Source of the DNA: Clostridiales bacterium
GTDB lineage: Bacteria > Bacillota > Clostridia > Oscillospirales > CAG-272
Length of the DNA: 64,000 bases
Assembly (NCBI GenBank): GCA_016288155.1
Contig: JAEEYP010000056.1
Span: 17,760-81,759, forward strand
Reading direction: 5' to 3'
Shown here one piece after another: positions 8,026-15,660 of the stretch. Position numbers and translations under genes: made by a program. The number at the start of each line of letters is the position of its first letter. The stretch's first letter is position 1. The notes below the pieces were generated by a model. That model had not been told where the DNA came from. It did no database searches and worked only from the letters and a program-made list of their open reading frames with translations.

Positions 8026-8101
8026 CGCGGTTTTCCGCACGGTCTCGCCGCGCGCCTCCGCCGACCGTTATCGCCCTGAATACAATCTGAATTCTATGAT
8101 T

Positions 8102-8130
8102 ATTATACACGAAATATCTGTCGGAATCAA
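8102..8130 (-). promoter_or_regulatory. Sigma-A promoter of the RiPP operon
   Basis: On the minus strand TTGATT (8125-8130), a 17-base spacer and TATAAT (8102-8107). Transcription would start near 8095 and give a leader of about 147 bases containing the TCACGTGA repeats. Confidence 0.8.
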
Positions 8131-8232
8131 GGGGCACTTCGCAACTCGTACGGTTTTATCGCGCAACTTGCACAAAAAAAAGAAAAAACGGGGGAAAATG
8201 CGCGTTCATCCGATGCGGGAACGTCCGCGGCG

Positions 8233-8266
8233 AAAAAAAACGGTACCGGGGTCTCCCCGGTACCGG
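8233..8266 (-). terminator. Rho-independent terminator after the dehydroquinase-like gene
   Basis: An 11-base-pair stem (CGGTACCGGGG with its complement, 3-base loop) is followed on the minus strand by eight T. It separates this gene from the RiPP operon promoter. Confidence 0.9.
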
Positions 8267-8294
8267 CTGTGTTCGTTTTTCCTTTTTCATCCGC

Positions 8295-9110
8295 TTACAG
8301 CATCTTCCGCATGCCGTCGATCACCGCCCGCGCCGTGCGCAGATCGAGCTGCTCCCGCGTGCTGTTCTCGCCGTAGCGGTCCACGCAGAAGACCACGTGC
8401 CCGCCCAGCATCGGATTGACGATGCGCGACAGCGTGCAGGCGCGGCCGCTTACGTGAAAACTCACGGGCGTTCTGACCTCGCGCTTCAGCGCCGCCATCG
8501 CGCGGAAGCCCTCGAGCAGATCTTCCTCACTCTTCCCCGCCGTGACGAGCTTGATGACATCCGGTCCGCGCTTCTCCAGATACAGCGCCAGCTCCACGAC
8601 CTGACCGCAGTCCAGCGCGACGCCGGGATGGCAGGAGAGGAGCACCTCCCCGCCCATGCCGTGTACCCGCTCGATCAGCGCGCACTGCCTGTCGATGACC
8701 GCGGCGTCCGTGACGACCTCCTTCGGCGCGTCCTTCGTGAAGGAATATAGGTCCTCGCCGCGAAACGCGTCGCGGGACGGCGCGTCATAGGTGTAGCCCT
8801 GCATATCGATCCCGGCGGCGCCCGCTTCCATCGCGCGTACAAGGCTCCCGACGCGCTCCTCCTCCGTAAGCCCGGCGTCCGTCCACGCCGCGGTCTTGTT
8901 GTAGTTCAGCGCGAGCACCGGCAGCCGCGTCGAGGCGATGACGGACCGCAGCGTTTTCACGTCGTCCCTTTCGAGACACGACAGGTGCAGATCGATCATA
9001 TCCGCCCCGTCATAGAGGCAGTTCTTCATCTCGGCAGCGGCAGCAGCGGCGGTCCGCTCCCGCACCACGCCGGCGAGCACCGGCGGCGGCAGCTGTAAAA
9101 TCCTCGTCAT
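8295..9110 (-). CDS. Type I 3-dehydroquinate dehydratase-like protein (divergent)
   Basis: 271 residues with the (beta/alpha)8 pattern of type I dehydroquinases. The Schiff-base lysine is seen in DVIKLVTAGK and the catalytic histidine in LLSCHPGV. The S-R in CTLSRIVNPMLGG matches the conserved substrate arginine region. Two other arginines that bind the substrate carboxylate in classical AroD appear replaced (D-L-H-L where E-x-R is usual; L-N-Y-N-K where T-x-R is usual). It is therefore fold-related, but its substrate may differ. The start ATG at 9110 has GGGAGGG 4 bases upstream; a longer frame has no ribosome site. It stands alone with its own promoter and terminator and no shikimate genes nearby. 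Confidence 0.65.
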   Translation of the reverse strand: MTRILQLPPPVLAGVVRERTAAAAAAEMKNCLYDGADMIDLHLSCLERDDVKTLRSVIASTRLPVLALNYNKTAAWTDAGLTEEERVGSLVRAMEAGAAGIDMQGYTYDAPSRDAFRGEDLYSFTKDAPKEVVTDAAVIDRQCALIERVHGMGGEVLLSCHPGVALDCGQVVELALYLEKRGPDVIKLVTAGKSEEDLLEGFRAMAALKREVRTPVSFHVSGRACTLSRIVNPMLGGHVVFCVDRYGENSTREQLDLRTARAVIDGMRKML

Positions 9111-9145
9111 CGTTCCCTCCCGTACGGACAGATCCTTTTTACACA

Positions 9146-9169
9146 TAGATACTATAGTAGATACTATAG
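9146..9169. repeat. Perfect 12-bp tandem repeat over the dehydroquinase-like promoter
   Basis: TAGATACTATAG occurs twice back to back (9146-9157, 9158-9169). The upstream copy contains the -10 element, the other covers the probable transcription start. It could be an operator pair or a duplicated -10 box. Confidence 0.6.
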
Positions 9170-9191
9170 CACGACGGGACGGACTTGTCAA
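9163..9191 (-). promoter_or_regulatory. Sigma-A promoter of the dehydroquinase-like gene
   Basis: TTGACA (9186-9191), 17-base spacer, TATAGT (9163-9168) on the minus strand. Confidence 0.8.
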
Positions 9192-9213
9192 GCCCCGAAG
9201 GCGCGGAAGCACG

Positions 9214-10725
9214 TTATCTCCTGTACTGCGCCGTCTCGCCCGTATCGATCTGCCGGATCAGCGTGCCCGCCTCGTCGAAGGTATACCGGAAGACCTCGCA
9301 GGTCCCGCCGATGGTGAAGGAGCTCGTCGCCATGGAAAGGAAGGTCGACACGACGGATTCCGTGTCCCATTCGAGCTCGCCCGCTTCGTTGACCGCCAGC
9401 TTCCCGCCGAGGGAGCCCTTCACGGACCAGAACGTCTCGGGCGTTCCGCTCTCAGCGTCGCACACGAGGAGCACCGCCGTATAGTTGTCCCGCACGACAG
9501 CCGTCAGCTCCTCGTCGGTGGGCTCGCGGTGTTCGTCTATCGCCATGGGAAACGCGAAATCGAGAATGTTCGCGATCTCGTCCCGGCCGCCCTCGTCCTT
9601 CTGATGCGGATACGCGTAGGAGGACAGATAGACGCGTCCGCCGAACTCGATCATATCGGTGATGACGTAGACGCATTCCTCGCTCTCATAGGAGATGCTG
9701 TCGATCAGATTCCCCGCGCGGTCCATGCGGTACAGGTGCGCCGTCTCCCCCGTCGACGAATTGCCGAGCTGGACGATATACCCGTCGCCGAGTCGCGCGG
9801 CGTTCCAGATGCCGACGATGCCGACCTCCGTCCCGCGTGAGGAGAGCTCGTGTCCGTCGGCGTCATACTGACTGAGATACAGCGTCTTCTGCCCGCTGCG
9901 GCTGAAGACCGCCCAGGTGCCGTCGCCGTTGTCGACCACGGCGCCGATATATTCGTTGCTGAAGCCCGATATGGCGCTGTGATCGACCCGGGTCTGCCAC
10001 AGCACCGTGCCGTCGTCGTCCACGCGGGCGAGCCAGGCGTAGGAGGGCTCCGCCGAAGAATAGGTCGCCGTCCAGCCCCATACCGCCGTCCCGTTCGTCA
10101 TGTACGCGCAGTATGTCGCGCAGAAATCCGTGAATTCCGCCGTCCAGAGCGTCTCGTCGTCCCGGCTGCACGTGAGGACGGATCTCTCGAACGTCTCAAA
10201 TCCCTTCTCTTCGTTCATCGCGTACTCGGTCTTGAATCGGTAACTGACGCCGTTTTTCGAGGGCCGGTAGGACGGCCGGTAGGACGAGCCGGCGCTTTCC
10301 CACAGAGCGGCGAGCTCTTCGGGCGTCGGCACGTTCTGCTCGATCTCGAGCCCCGGCACGGTCTGCCGGAGCACTTCAGCGGTCTTCTCGCAGGTAAAGC
10401 TTCTCGTCGTAATGTCCCGATAGACCTCTTTCACCTCGGCGCGGCTCAGCCCTTCGGCGGACAGACCGTTTTCCTCAAAAAACGCCATCGCGGTATTGTA
10501 CTCCTTCACTTCCGCGGCGAACGCGTATACCGTCGTACCGATCCCCGCCGCCAGGATCAGGCACGCCGCCGCCGCTGCCCACCGGACGCGGAGCGGACGC
10601 CTGCCCGCCGTTTTTTCCGCACGCGCGGCCGCGGCGGCGGACGCCCCGCCGTCGAACGCGGTCGCTTCCCCGACGTACTTCTCGTCGATCAGACCGATGA
10701 TCTCGGACACTTTTTCCTTTTTCAC
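9214..10725 (-). CDS. Membrane-anchored anti-sigma-like protein with large extracytoplasmic domain
   Basis: 503 residues. A cytoplasmic N-terminus (V-S-E-I-I-G-L-I-D-E-K-Y) of about 45 residues, one membrane segment (about 48-70, rich in Ala, Ile and Leu) and a long outer domain. The outer part has repeated short strands with D-G/N-G-D-G turns, such as VDDDGTVLWQTRVD and VVDNGDGTWAVFSRSGQ, suggesting a beta-propeller-like sensor. The start overlaps the stop of the upstream ECF sigma gene as ATGA, so the two are translationally coupled. The likely role (inference from arrangement) is to hold that sigma factor at the membrane until an outside signal arrives. No zinc-binding ZAS motif is visible at the N-terminus. 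Confidence 0.65.
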   Translation of the reverse strand: MKKEKVSEIIGLIDEKYVGEATAFDGGASAAAAARAEKTAGRRPLRVRWAAAAACLILAAGIGTTVYAFAAEVKEYNTAMAFFEENGLSAEGLSRAEVKEVYRDITTRSFTCEKTAEVLRQTVPGLEIEQNVPTPEELAALWESAGSSYRPSYRPSKNGVSYRFKTEYAMNEEKGFETFERSVLTCSRDDETLWTAEFTDFCATYCAYMTNGTAVWGWTATYSSAEPSYAWLARVDDDGTVLWQTRVDHSAISGFSNEYIGAVVDNGDGTWAVFSRSGQKTLYLSQYDADGHELSSRGTEVGIVGIWNAARLGDGYIVQLGNSSTGETAHLYRMDRAGNLIDSISYESEECVYVITDMIEFGGRVYLSSYAYPHQKDEGGRDEIANILDFAFPMAIDEHREPTDEELTAVVRDNYTAVLLVCDAESGTPETFWSVKGSLGGKLAVNEAGELEWDTESVVSTFLSMATSSFTIGGTCEVFRYTFDEAGTLIRQIDTGETAQYRR

Positions 10726-11279
10726 AGCGATACCCCTCTCTTGTTCAGATACTTTTTCAGACGTTTTCTCAGGCGTGAAAGGCGGACGGAGACGTTGTGC
10801 GGGCTGATGCCGAAGAGCTCCGCCAGCGCGTCGATCGGCTCGGCGTGCCAGTATCGCCGCACGAAGAGGATCCGATCCTCCGCCGGGAGTGCTTCAAGGA
10901 AATCGTCGATCATCCCCGCCGTCTCGCGGGCGTCGACCTCCTCCTCGACGGACGTCGGCTCAGGAAAGCATTCCTCGATCTCCTCCAGCGCGACGTCATA
11001 GGCGCCGTTCCGTTTTCCGGCGGTGTTGAAGTGATACCGCTTGACCGCCAGATTCCGGACGATGCGGCAGACGTAATTGAGAAGCGGATCCGGCTTCTCC
11101 GGCGGCACCGTATTCCAGACGGCGAGATACGCGTCGTTCACGCATTCCTCGGCGTCCTGCCGGTCGCTCAGGATGTTGCCGGCGATCCGGCCGCACACGG
11201 AGCCGTACTTTCTCTCCAGTTCGACGATCGCCTGCTCCGAGCGCTCATAGAACAATTCGATGATCGCACTGTCGTCCAC
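10722..11279 (-). CDS. ECF RNA polymerase sigma factor
   Basis: 185 residues with region 2 (D-A-E-E-C-V-N-D-A-Y-L-A-V-W, the core-binding and -10-reading helix) and a region 4 helix-turn-helix near the C-terminus (L-A-E-L-F-G-I-S-P-H-N-V-S-V-R-L-S-R-L). The start is GTG at 11279, preceded by GGAGGTGAT at good spacing. An upstream in-frame start would sit before the ribosome site. Its stop overlaps the start of the membrane anti-sigma gene. The target promoters are unknown; ECF systems usually autoregulate, but I see no obvious duplicated ECF-type motif just upstream. Confidence 0.9.
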   Translation of the reverse strand: MDDSAIIELFYERSEQAIVELERKYGSVCGRIAGNILSDRQDAEECVNDAYLAVWNTVPPEKPDPLLNYVCRIVRNLAVKRYHFNTAGKRNGAYDVALEEIEECFPEPTSVEEEVDARETAGMIDDFLEALPAEDRILFVRRYWHAEPIDALAELFGISPHNVSVRLSRLRKRLKKYLNKRGVSL

Positions 11280-11462
11280 TCTATCACCTCCCGTCCGTCT
11301 CACCCATATACTACGGATCCGGGGAAGAATATCTCACCCGTTTTCGATTTTTTCCGAAAAAGTACCGAAAAACGATCGGGGGATCGACGAAAAGGATCCC
11401 TCCCGCTCGCCGGACCCGTCCGATCGTACGGCAGATATCGCCGCGCGGAGCGGGCGGTCCGT

Positions 11463-11873
11463 TCACACTCTCCGCTGCAGCGTCTTCCAAGCCACGGCGA
11501 CGCCGATCACCGCGAACAAAGCGCCTACCCCGAGCCGAACGAGTCCGCCCGTCACGGACGCCGCCGTCACGTAGCTCGGCTTCTCGGGATCATAGCATAC
11601 GCGGACGGTCTCCCCTTCTTTGAGGCTGCCGCTCGCGTCCTGCAGTTCTTCGTCGTACTTCGTGCCGTCGACGGTATAGGAAACGCGCACGGTCACCGTC
11701 TCGGTGGCTCCCTCGGCGTCGTACGTCGTCTCCCGCCGTACGGAAGTGACCGTCGCATCGGTCTGCGGGAAACGTTTCACCTGCGAGATGCCGATGCATC
11801 CAAGGACGATGAACAGCACCCCGCCGAGAAAGAAACCGACGGGAACGATCCATTTTTTCAACAGTTCGATCAT
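11463..11873 (-). CDS. DUF3592 family small membrane protein
   Basis: 136 residues with two membrane segments (about 8-30 and 108-128) flanking an extracytoplasmic domain of beta-strands. The YTVDGTKYDEEL and VRVCYDPEKPSYV portions match DUF3592, in which a strand-rich domain lies between two helices. Function is unknown. It has its own promoter upstream and is followed by about 160 bases leading to the ECF sigma gene on the same strand. Confidence 0.75.
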   Translation of the reverse strand: MIELLKKWIVPVGFFLGGVLFIVLGCIGISQVKRFPQTDATVTSVRRETTYDAEGATETVTVRVSYTVDGTKYDEELQDASGSLKEGETVRVCYDPEKPSYVTAASVTGGLVRLGVGALFAVIGVAVAWKTLQRRV

Positions 11874-11918
11874 GATCTTCTCCTTTTGTCCGGGATCCGG
11901 AATTATGCTTTCGGTATT

Positions 11919-11947
11919 ATGATACCATCAAACGGCGGTCGGCGCAA
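11919..11947 (-). promoter_or_regulatory. Probable sigma-A promoter of the DUF3592 gene
   Basis: TTGCGC (11942-11947), 17-base spacer, TATCAT (11919-11924) on the minus strand. Confidence 0.6.
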
Positions 11948-11993
11948 GAGCTTCCGGCGATTTTTGCCCGGTATCCCCCGATCCGCCGCCGCG

Positions 11994-12028
11994 AAAAACG
12001 CCGGTATCGGAAAGATCCGATACCGGCG
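11994..12028 (-). terminator. Terminator after the GH172-like gene
   Basis: A 12-base-pair perfect stem (CGCCGGTATCGG and complement, 6-base loop) is followed by five T on the minus strand. Confidence 0.9.
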
Positions 12029-12050
12029 GTCCGTTTTGCGCGCGGCCGCG

Positions 12051-13103
12051 TCAGATGATCTCGAGCCCGTCGGCGTCCGGCAGCACGGGACGCTCGCAGG
12101 AGGTGCGGTCGAGATAGAAATACGCGGCGGAGGAAATGTCCGCCATCAGCGGCAGATACCGGCCGCCGCTCCGCCAGCCGAGCGCCTGGATCTCGACGTG
12201 CAGATCCTGCTCGAAGTAGATCGGATCGGTCACGTGCCAGCGATACATCGCGTGGCGGTTCGCCGCCTTGTACGTATCGTCCGTATGCAGGCGGTAATAG
12301 CCGGTGTACGGCGAGGAAAAATCGGTATACTTCCCGTTCACGTCGAAGTTGTAGGAGCCGCAGAAATAGTCCTCCGTCCCCGTTCCGCAGATCGTCGGGA
12401 ACTCGCCGTCCCCGTCGATGAAGAACTTGATCTCCCCTTCGCCCCACCAGCCGTTGTTCGGTATGCCGTAGAGCATCGAAGCGCCGATATAGCATCCCTT
12501 GCCGCGGACCGTGTCGAGGATCGTGTAATTTTTCTTGTACGGGAGCGGATTCTCGCGCCGGAACTGCGCGTGGAAGTACAGCGCGTCGTCCGGGACCGCG
12601 CGCTCCTCGTAGTCGATCTGATACGCGAGGCCGCGGTCCTCCTCCCAGAGATTCTCCATCGTGACGCGGCAGGATCTTTTGAACGGGATCTCGAAATAGC
12701 AGTTGAAGCCGCTGTACGGATTCCGGCAGACGAGGAGCGAGTTGATCTGATGGTACTCGATCATCGGCGAAGCAAAGAAGTCGCCGACCGGGCACTCGAC
12801 CGCCGGCTCGCCGTCGCCGTCGTAGTAGAGGCGAAGGATGTAATTCCGGATATCGCCGCTCTTGCTCAGGGGGACGATCCACATGTGTTTGATCATGCCG
12901 GAGGTGCCGATGTCCGCGAGCACCGTCTCGGTCTTCGCGGGAAGCGTGATGAACGGCGAGACCTTCCAGCCGACGCCGAGATCTCTTGCCGCTCCAGCCG
13001 TGTAGCCTTCCGTCGCTTTTCCGCCCTCTCCCTTTTGACCCGTCGGGTTCTCGCCGCAGATCGAACGCGTTCTGACGTCCTGTTTTCTCCAGAGATTTTC
13101 CAT
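12051..13103 (-). CDS. DUF2961 / glycoside hydrolase family 172-like protein
   Basis: 350 residues, no signal peptide. The chain shows two acidic motifs typical of DUF2961/GH172, GEGEIKFFIDGDGEFP (about residues 220-236) and C-G-T-G-T-E-D-Y-F-C-G-S-Y (about 239-251), within a jelly-roll-like strand pattern. Characterised GH172 enzymes act on difructose dianhydrides and furanosides such as arabinofuranosides. The true substrate here is unknown, and the lack of a signal peptide suggests intracellular action on imported oligosaccharides. GGAGG precedes the ATG by 5 bases. It lies 40 bases downstream of the PutP-type symporter on the same strand and is followed by a strong terminator. Confidence 0.78.
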   Translation of the reverse strand: MENLWRKQDVRTRSICGENPTGQKGEGGKATEGYTAGAARDLGVGWKVSPFITLPAKTETVLADIGTSGMIKHMWIVPLSKSGDIRNYILRLYYDGDGEPAVECPVGDFFASPMIEYHQINSLLVCRNPYSGFNCYFEIPFKRSCRVTMENLWEEDRGLAYQIDYEERAVPDDALYFHAQFRRENPLPYKKNYTILDTVRGKGCYIGASMLYGIPNNGWWGEGEIKFFIDGDGEFPTICGTGTEDYFCGSYNFDVNGKYTDFSSPYTGYYRLHTDDTYKAANRHAMYRWHVTDPIYFEQDLHVEIQALGWRSGGRYLPLMADISSAAYFYLDRTSCERPVLPDADGLEII

Positions 13104-13143
13104 GCGGTCCTCCTTATCCGGTTTCAGTCATTCAGTAATAACG

Positions 13144-14688
13144 TCACTCCTGCGCCGCCACGGCCTCGTCGTATTCCTTCTCGATCTCCTTCATGCTCTT
13201 CTGAGACGCCTTCTGCGTGGCGAGGCTGACGATCACGTTGGCGATGATGCCGCACAGAAACGCCGGAAGAAGCTCGTAGATATTGAGGATACCGCCGATC
13301 GGGGCGATGCAGTATTTCCATACGAAGACCATGATGCCGCCGACGAGCATGCCGACGACGGCGCCCGCCTTCGTGCTCTTTTTCCAGAAGAGCGCGAGGA
13401 TCATCGTCGGGCCGAACGCGGCGCCGAAGCCCGCCCAGGCGAAGGAGACGATCTTGAAGACGCTGCCTTCCTCCCGCGCCGCGAAGATGGCGACGGCGCC
13501 GATCAGAAGGACGGCGGCGCGGGCGATGATCATCGCCGCCTTATCGGAGATCTTCACCTTGAAGGTATCGTGGAGCAGATCCTGCGTGATGCTCGACGCG
13601 GCGGCAAGGAGCTGGGAATCCGCGGTGGACATCGTCGCGGCGAGGATGCCGGAGAGGATGACGCCGGCCACGAGCGCGGGCAGGACGCCGTTGGAACCGA
13701 GGAGTTCGGCGATCTTGATGATGACCCGCTGCGAATCGCCCGAATCGAGCGGGGCGATCGCACCGGCCTTGATCATGCCGAGACCCACGACGCCGATGAG
13801 GATCGCCACGCTCATGGCGATGAAGACCCAGATGGTGGCGACGCGGCGGGAGAGCGTGAGTTTCTTCGAATCCTTGATCGCCATGAAGCGGAGCAGGATA
13901 TGCGGCATGCCGAAGTATCCGAGGCCCCACGCGAGCGTGGAAGCGATCACGAGAGGCGTGTAGGATGCGGCGGTGCCTGTCGCCGGATCATAGCCCTGCG
14001 TCACGCTCAGATACCCCGGAAGCGAAGAGGCGTTTTCCACGACGTTCGACCAGCCGCCGGCGGAATGGATGCCGAAGGCGACGACGATGACGAGCGCGCA
14101 CGTCATGACGATGGACTGGATGAGGTCCGAGGTGGACGCCGCGAGAAATCCGCCGAGCGAGGTATACGCCAGGATGACGAGGGCGGAGATCAGCATGGCG
14201 GTGAAGTAATCGATGTTGAACAAGCTGGAGAAGAGCGTGCCGCAGGCATTGAAGCCGGAGGCGACGTACGGTACGAAGAAGACGATGATGACGAGCGCGG
14301 CGATCAGGGAGAGCACGTGCGCGTTATCGTGGTAGCGCCGGGCGAAAAAGTCCGGGATCGTGACGGCGCCCAGTTTCTGTGAGTAGCGGCGGATGCGCTT
14401 CGCCACCACAAGCCAGTTGATATAGGTGCCGACGCCGAGGCCGAGCGCCGTCCAGAACGCTTCCGGCAGACCGGTCGCCAGCGCGACGCCGGGGAGTCCC
14501 AGAAGGAGCCACGAGCTCATGTCCGACGCCTCCGCGCTCATCGCGGTGACGAGCGGACCGAGACGGCGGCCGCCCAGATAGAAATCGGAGGTGGAGCGGT
14601 TTTTCCCGGAAAACAGGATGCCGAGCACGATCATCCCGACCAGGTAGACGCCCATGGCGACGAGCATCAGTATGTACTGCGTATCCAT
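13144..14688 (-). CDS. putP: Sodium/proline symporter family (SSS) transporter
   Basis: 514 residues, about 13 membrane helices. The N-terminal SSS signature is clear: FYLGGRRLGPLVTAMSAEAS and D-M-S-S-W-L-L-L-G-L-P-G near residues 35-70, typical of PutP. The start ATG at 14688 has GGAG 9 bases upstream. In the cytoplasmic membrane it would import proline or a related solute with sodium. The C-terminus carries an acidic cytoplasmic tail (K-E-I-E-K-E-Y-D-E). It has a sigma-A promoter just upstream, and the TetR gene lies beyond it on the same strand. It may be cotranscribed with the GH172-like gene downstream. Confidence 0.88.
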   Translation of the reverse strand: MDTQYILMLVAMGVYLVGMIVLGILFSGKNRSTSDFYLGGRRLGPLVTAMSAEASDMSSWLLLGLPGVALATGLPEAFWTALGLGVGTYINWLVVAKRIRRYSQKLGAVTIPDFFARRYHDNAHVLSLIAALVIIVFFVPYVASGFNACGTLFSSLFNIDYFTAMLISALVILAYTSLGGFLAASTSDLIQSIVMTCALVIVVAFGIHSAGGWSNVVENASSLPGYLSVTQGYDPATGTAASYTPLVIASTLAWGLGYFGMPHILLRFMAIKDSKKLTLSRRVATIWVFIAMSVAILIGVVGLGMIKAGAIAPLDSGDSQRVIIKIAELLGSNGVLPALVAGVILSGILAATMSTADSQLLAAASSITQDLLHDTFKVKISDKAAMIIARAAVLLIGAVAIFAAREEGSVFKIVSFAWAGFGAAFGPTMILALFWKKSTKAGAVVGMLVGGIMVFVWKYCIAPIGGILNIYELLPAFLCGIIANVIVSLATQKASQKSMKEIEKEYDEAVAAQE

Positions 14689-14734
14689 ATTGTGATTCTC
14701 CTCTTTGATTTGACAAGTATTGGCTGCTTTTTGT

Positions 14735-14763
14735 ATTATAGCACAGAAATTCCGGGAATGCAA
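14735..14763 (-). promoter_or_regulatory. Sigma-A promoter of the symporter gene
   Basis: TTGCAT (14758-14763), 17-base spacer, TATAAT (14735-14740) on the minus strand. Confidence 0.75.
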
Positions 14764-14880
14764 TATGGAATGAAGTTCATACTTTTTTTGAAATTTTAAT
14801 ACGGAATATCACAAATATCCCGCGAGGTAAGGCGGTTTTTCAATACAGACGAAAGTCCGTACGAAATCATGGACGGAAAA

Positions 14881-15462
14881 TTATTTTTTCAGATAGGCGA
14901 GATACCGCGGGAGCTGGACGGCGGAATACTGCGTCAGAGAATAACTGCCGCCGCAGAGACACCAGTCGTACATGAGCGCGCGCTCGAGGAGCGCGTAAGA
15001 GCGGATCATCTCGGTGACGGGGACGTCGCCGCGCAGCTCCCCGCGCTGCTGCCCCTCCGTGCAGATGCGCCGCAGGAATTTGAAGTAATACCGGCTCCGG
15101 TCGAGCAGATGACGTTCGCTCGTCGTCGTGAGCTGCGTCGACAGCATCCGCGTGAGCATCTCCAGCGAGACCGTGTTCTCGATCATGAAAAACAGTTCCC
15201 GGTTGAGCAGAATGAGTTTGTCGAAACTGTTCATCGCCGGATCGACCGTCTCGCTCAGCGCCTTGTATTTTTCATCGAACAGCGTGGACAAAGAGGCGAG
15301 CAGCGCGTCCTTCCCCGAAAAATAATGATAGAACGAGCCCTTGGACGTCCGGGAACGCACGATGATGTCGTCCACGGTCGTCTCGTCGTATCCGTTTTCG
15401 TAGAACAGTTCCCATGCCGCCGTGATGATCCTCGTGCGCGTATCCGCCGCGTGTCTTGCCAT
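14881..15462 (-). CDS. TetR family transcriptional regulator
   Basis: 193 residues. The N-terminal helix-turn-helix is typical (R-I-I-T-A-A-W-E-L-F-Y-E-N-G-Y-D-E-T-T-V, then SKGSFYHYFSGKDALL around residues 40-55). The rest is an all-helical ligand/dimer domain with little conservation. It is encoded upstream of the symporter on the same strand with about 190 bases between the genes, so it may control the symporter, itself, or genes elsewhere. The ligand is unknown. Confidence 0.9.
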   Translation of the reverse strand: MARHAADTRTRIITAAWELFYENGYDETTVDDIIVRSRTSKGSFYHYFSGKDALLASLSTLFDEKYKALSETVDPAMNSFDKLILLNRELFFMIENTVSLEMLTRMLSTQLTTTSERHLLDRSRYYFKFLRRICTEGQQRGELRGDVPVTEMIRSYALLERALMYDWCLCGGSYSLTQYSAVQLPRYLAYLKK

Positions 15463-15503
15463 GGCCCTTCCTCCTGCCCGTCTTCGGGAGATCGCTTTTT
15501 CGT

Positions 15504-15533
15504 ATTATAACACAAAAGGGATCGAAAAAGCAA
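15504..15533 (-). promoter_or_regulatory. Sigma-A promoter of the TetR gene
   Basis: TTGCTT (15528-15533), 18-base spacer, TATAAT (15504-15509) on the minus strand. Confidence 0.65.
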
Positions 15534-15580
15534 GCGGATGAAAAAATCAGCGGCGCGTCACAAAGAATCCATTTTATGTT

Positions 15581-15609
15581 CATCTGATTTCCATCTGGCG
15601 TGGTATAAT
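15581..15609 (+). promoter_or_regulatory. -10 element before the CotH-like gene
   Basis: TATAAT at 15604-15609 lies about 50 bases ahead of the ATG. The -35 region (CATCTG at 15581) is poor, so activation or another sigma factor is possible. Confidence 0.45.
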
Positions 15610-15660
15610 AGCAGTATAACAGAATCGACCGGATTCCACGGACAATGGGAGGTACGGATC

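Noticed and set aside
9110..9212. N-terminal extension of the dehydroquinase-like protein
   Set aside because: The longer frame would start inside the promoter and lacks a ribosome site; ATG 9110 has GGGAGGG at good distance.
10797..13229. Plus-strand open frame of about 810 codons
   Set aside because: It spans the complements of a sigma factor, a DUF3592 gene, terminators and a GH172-like gene, so it cannot be one real gene.
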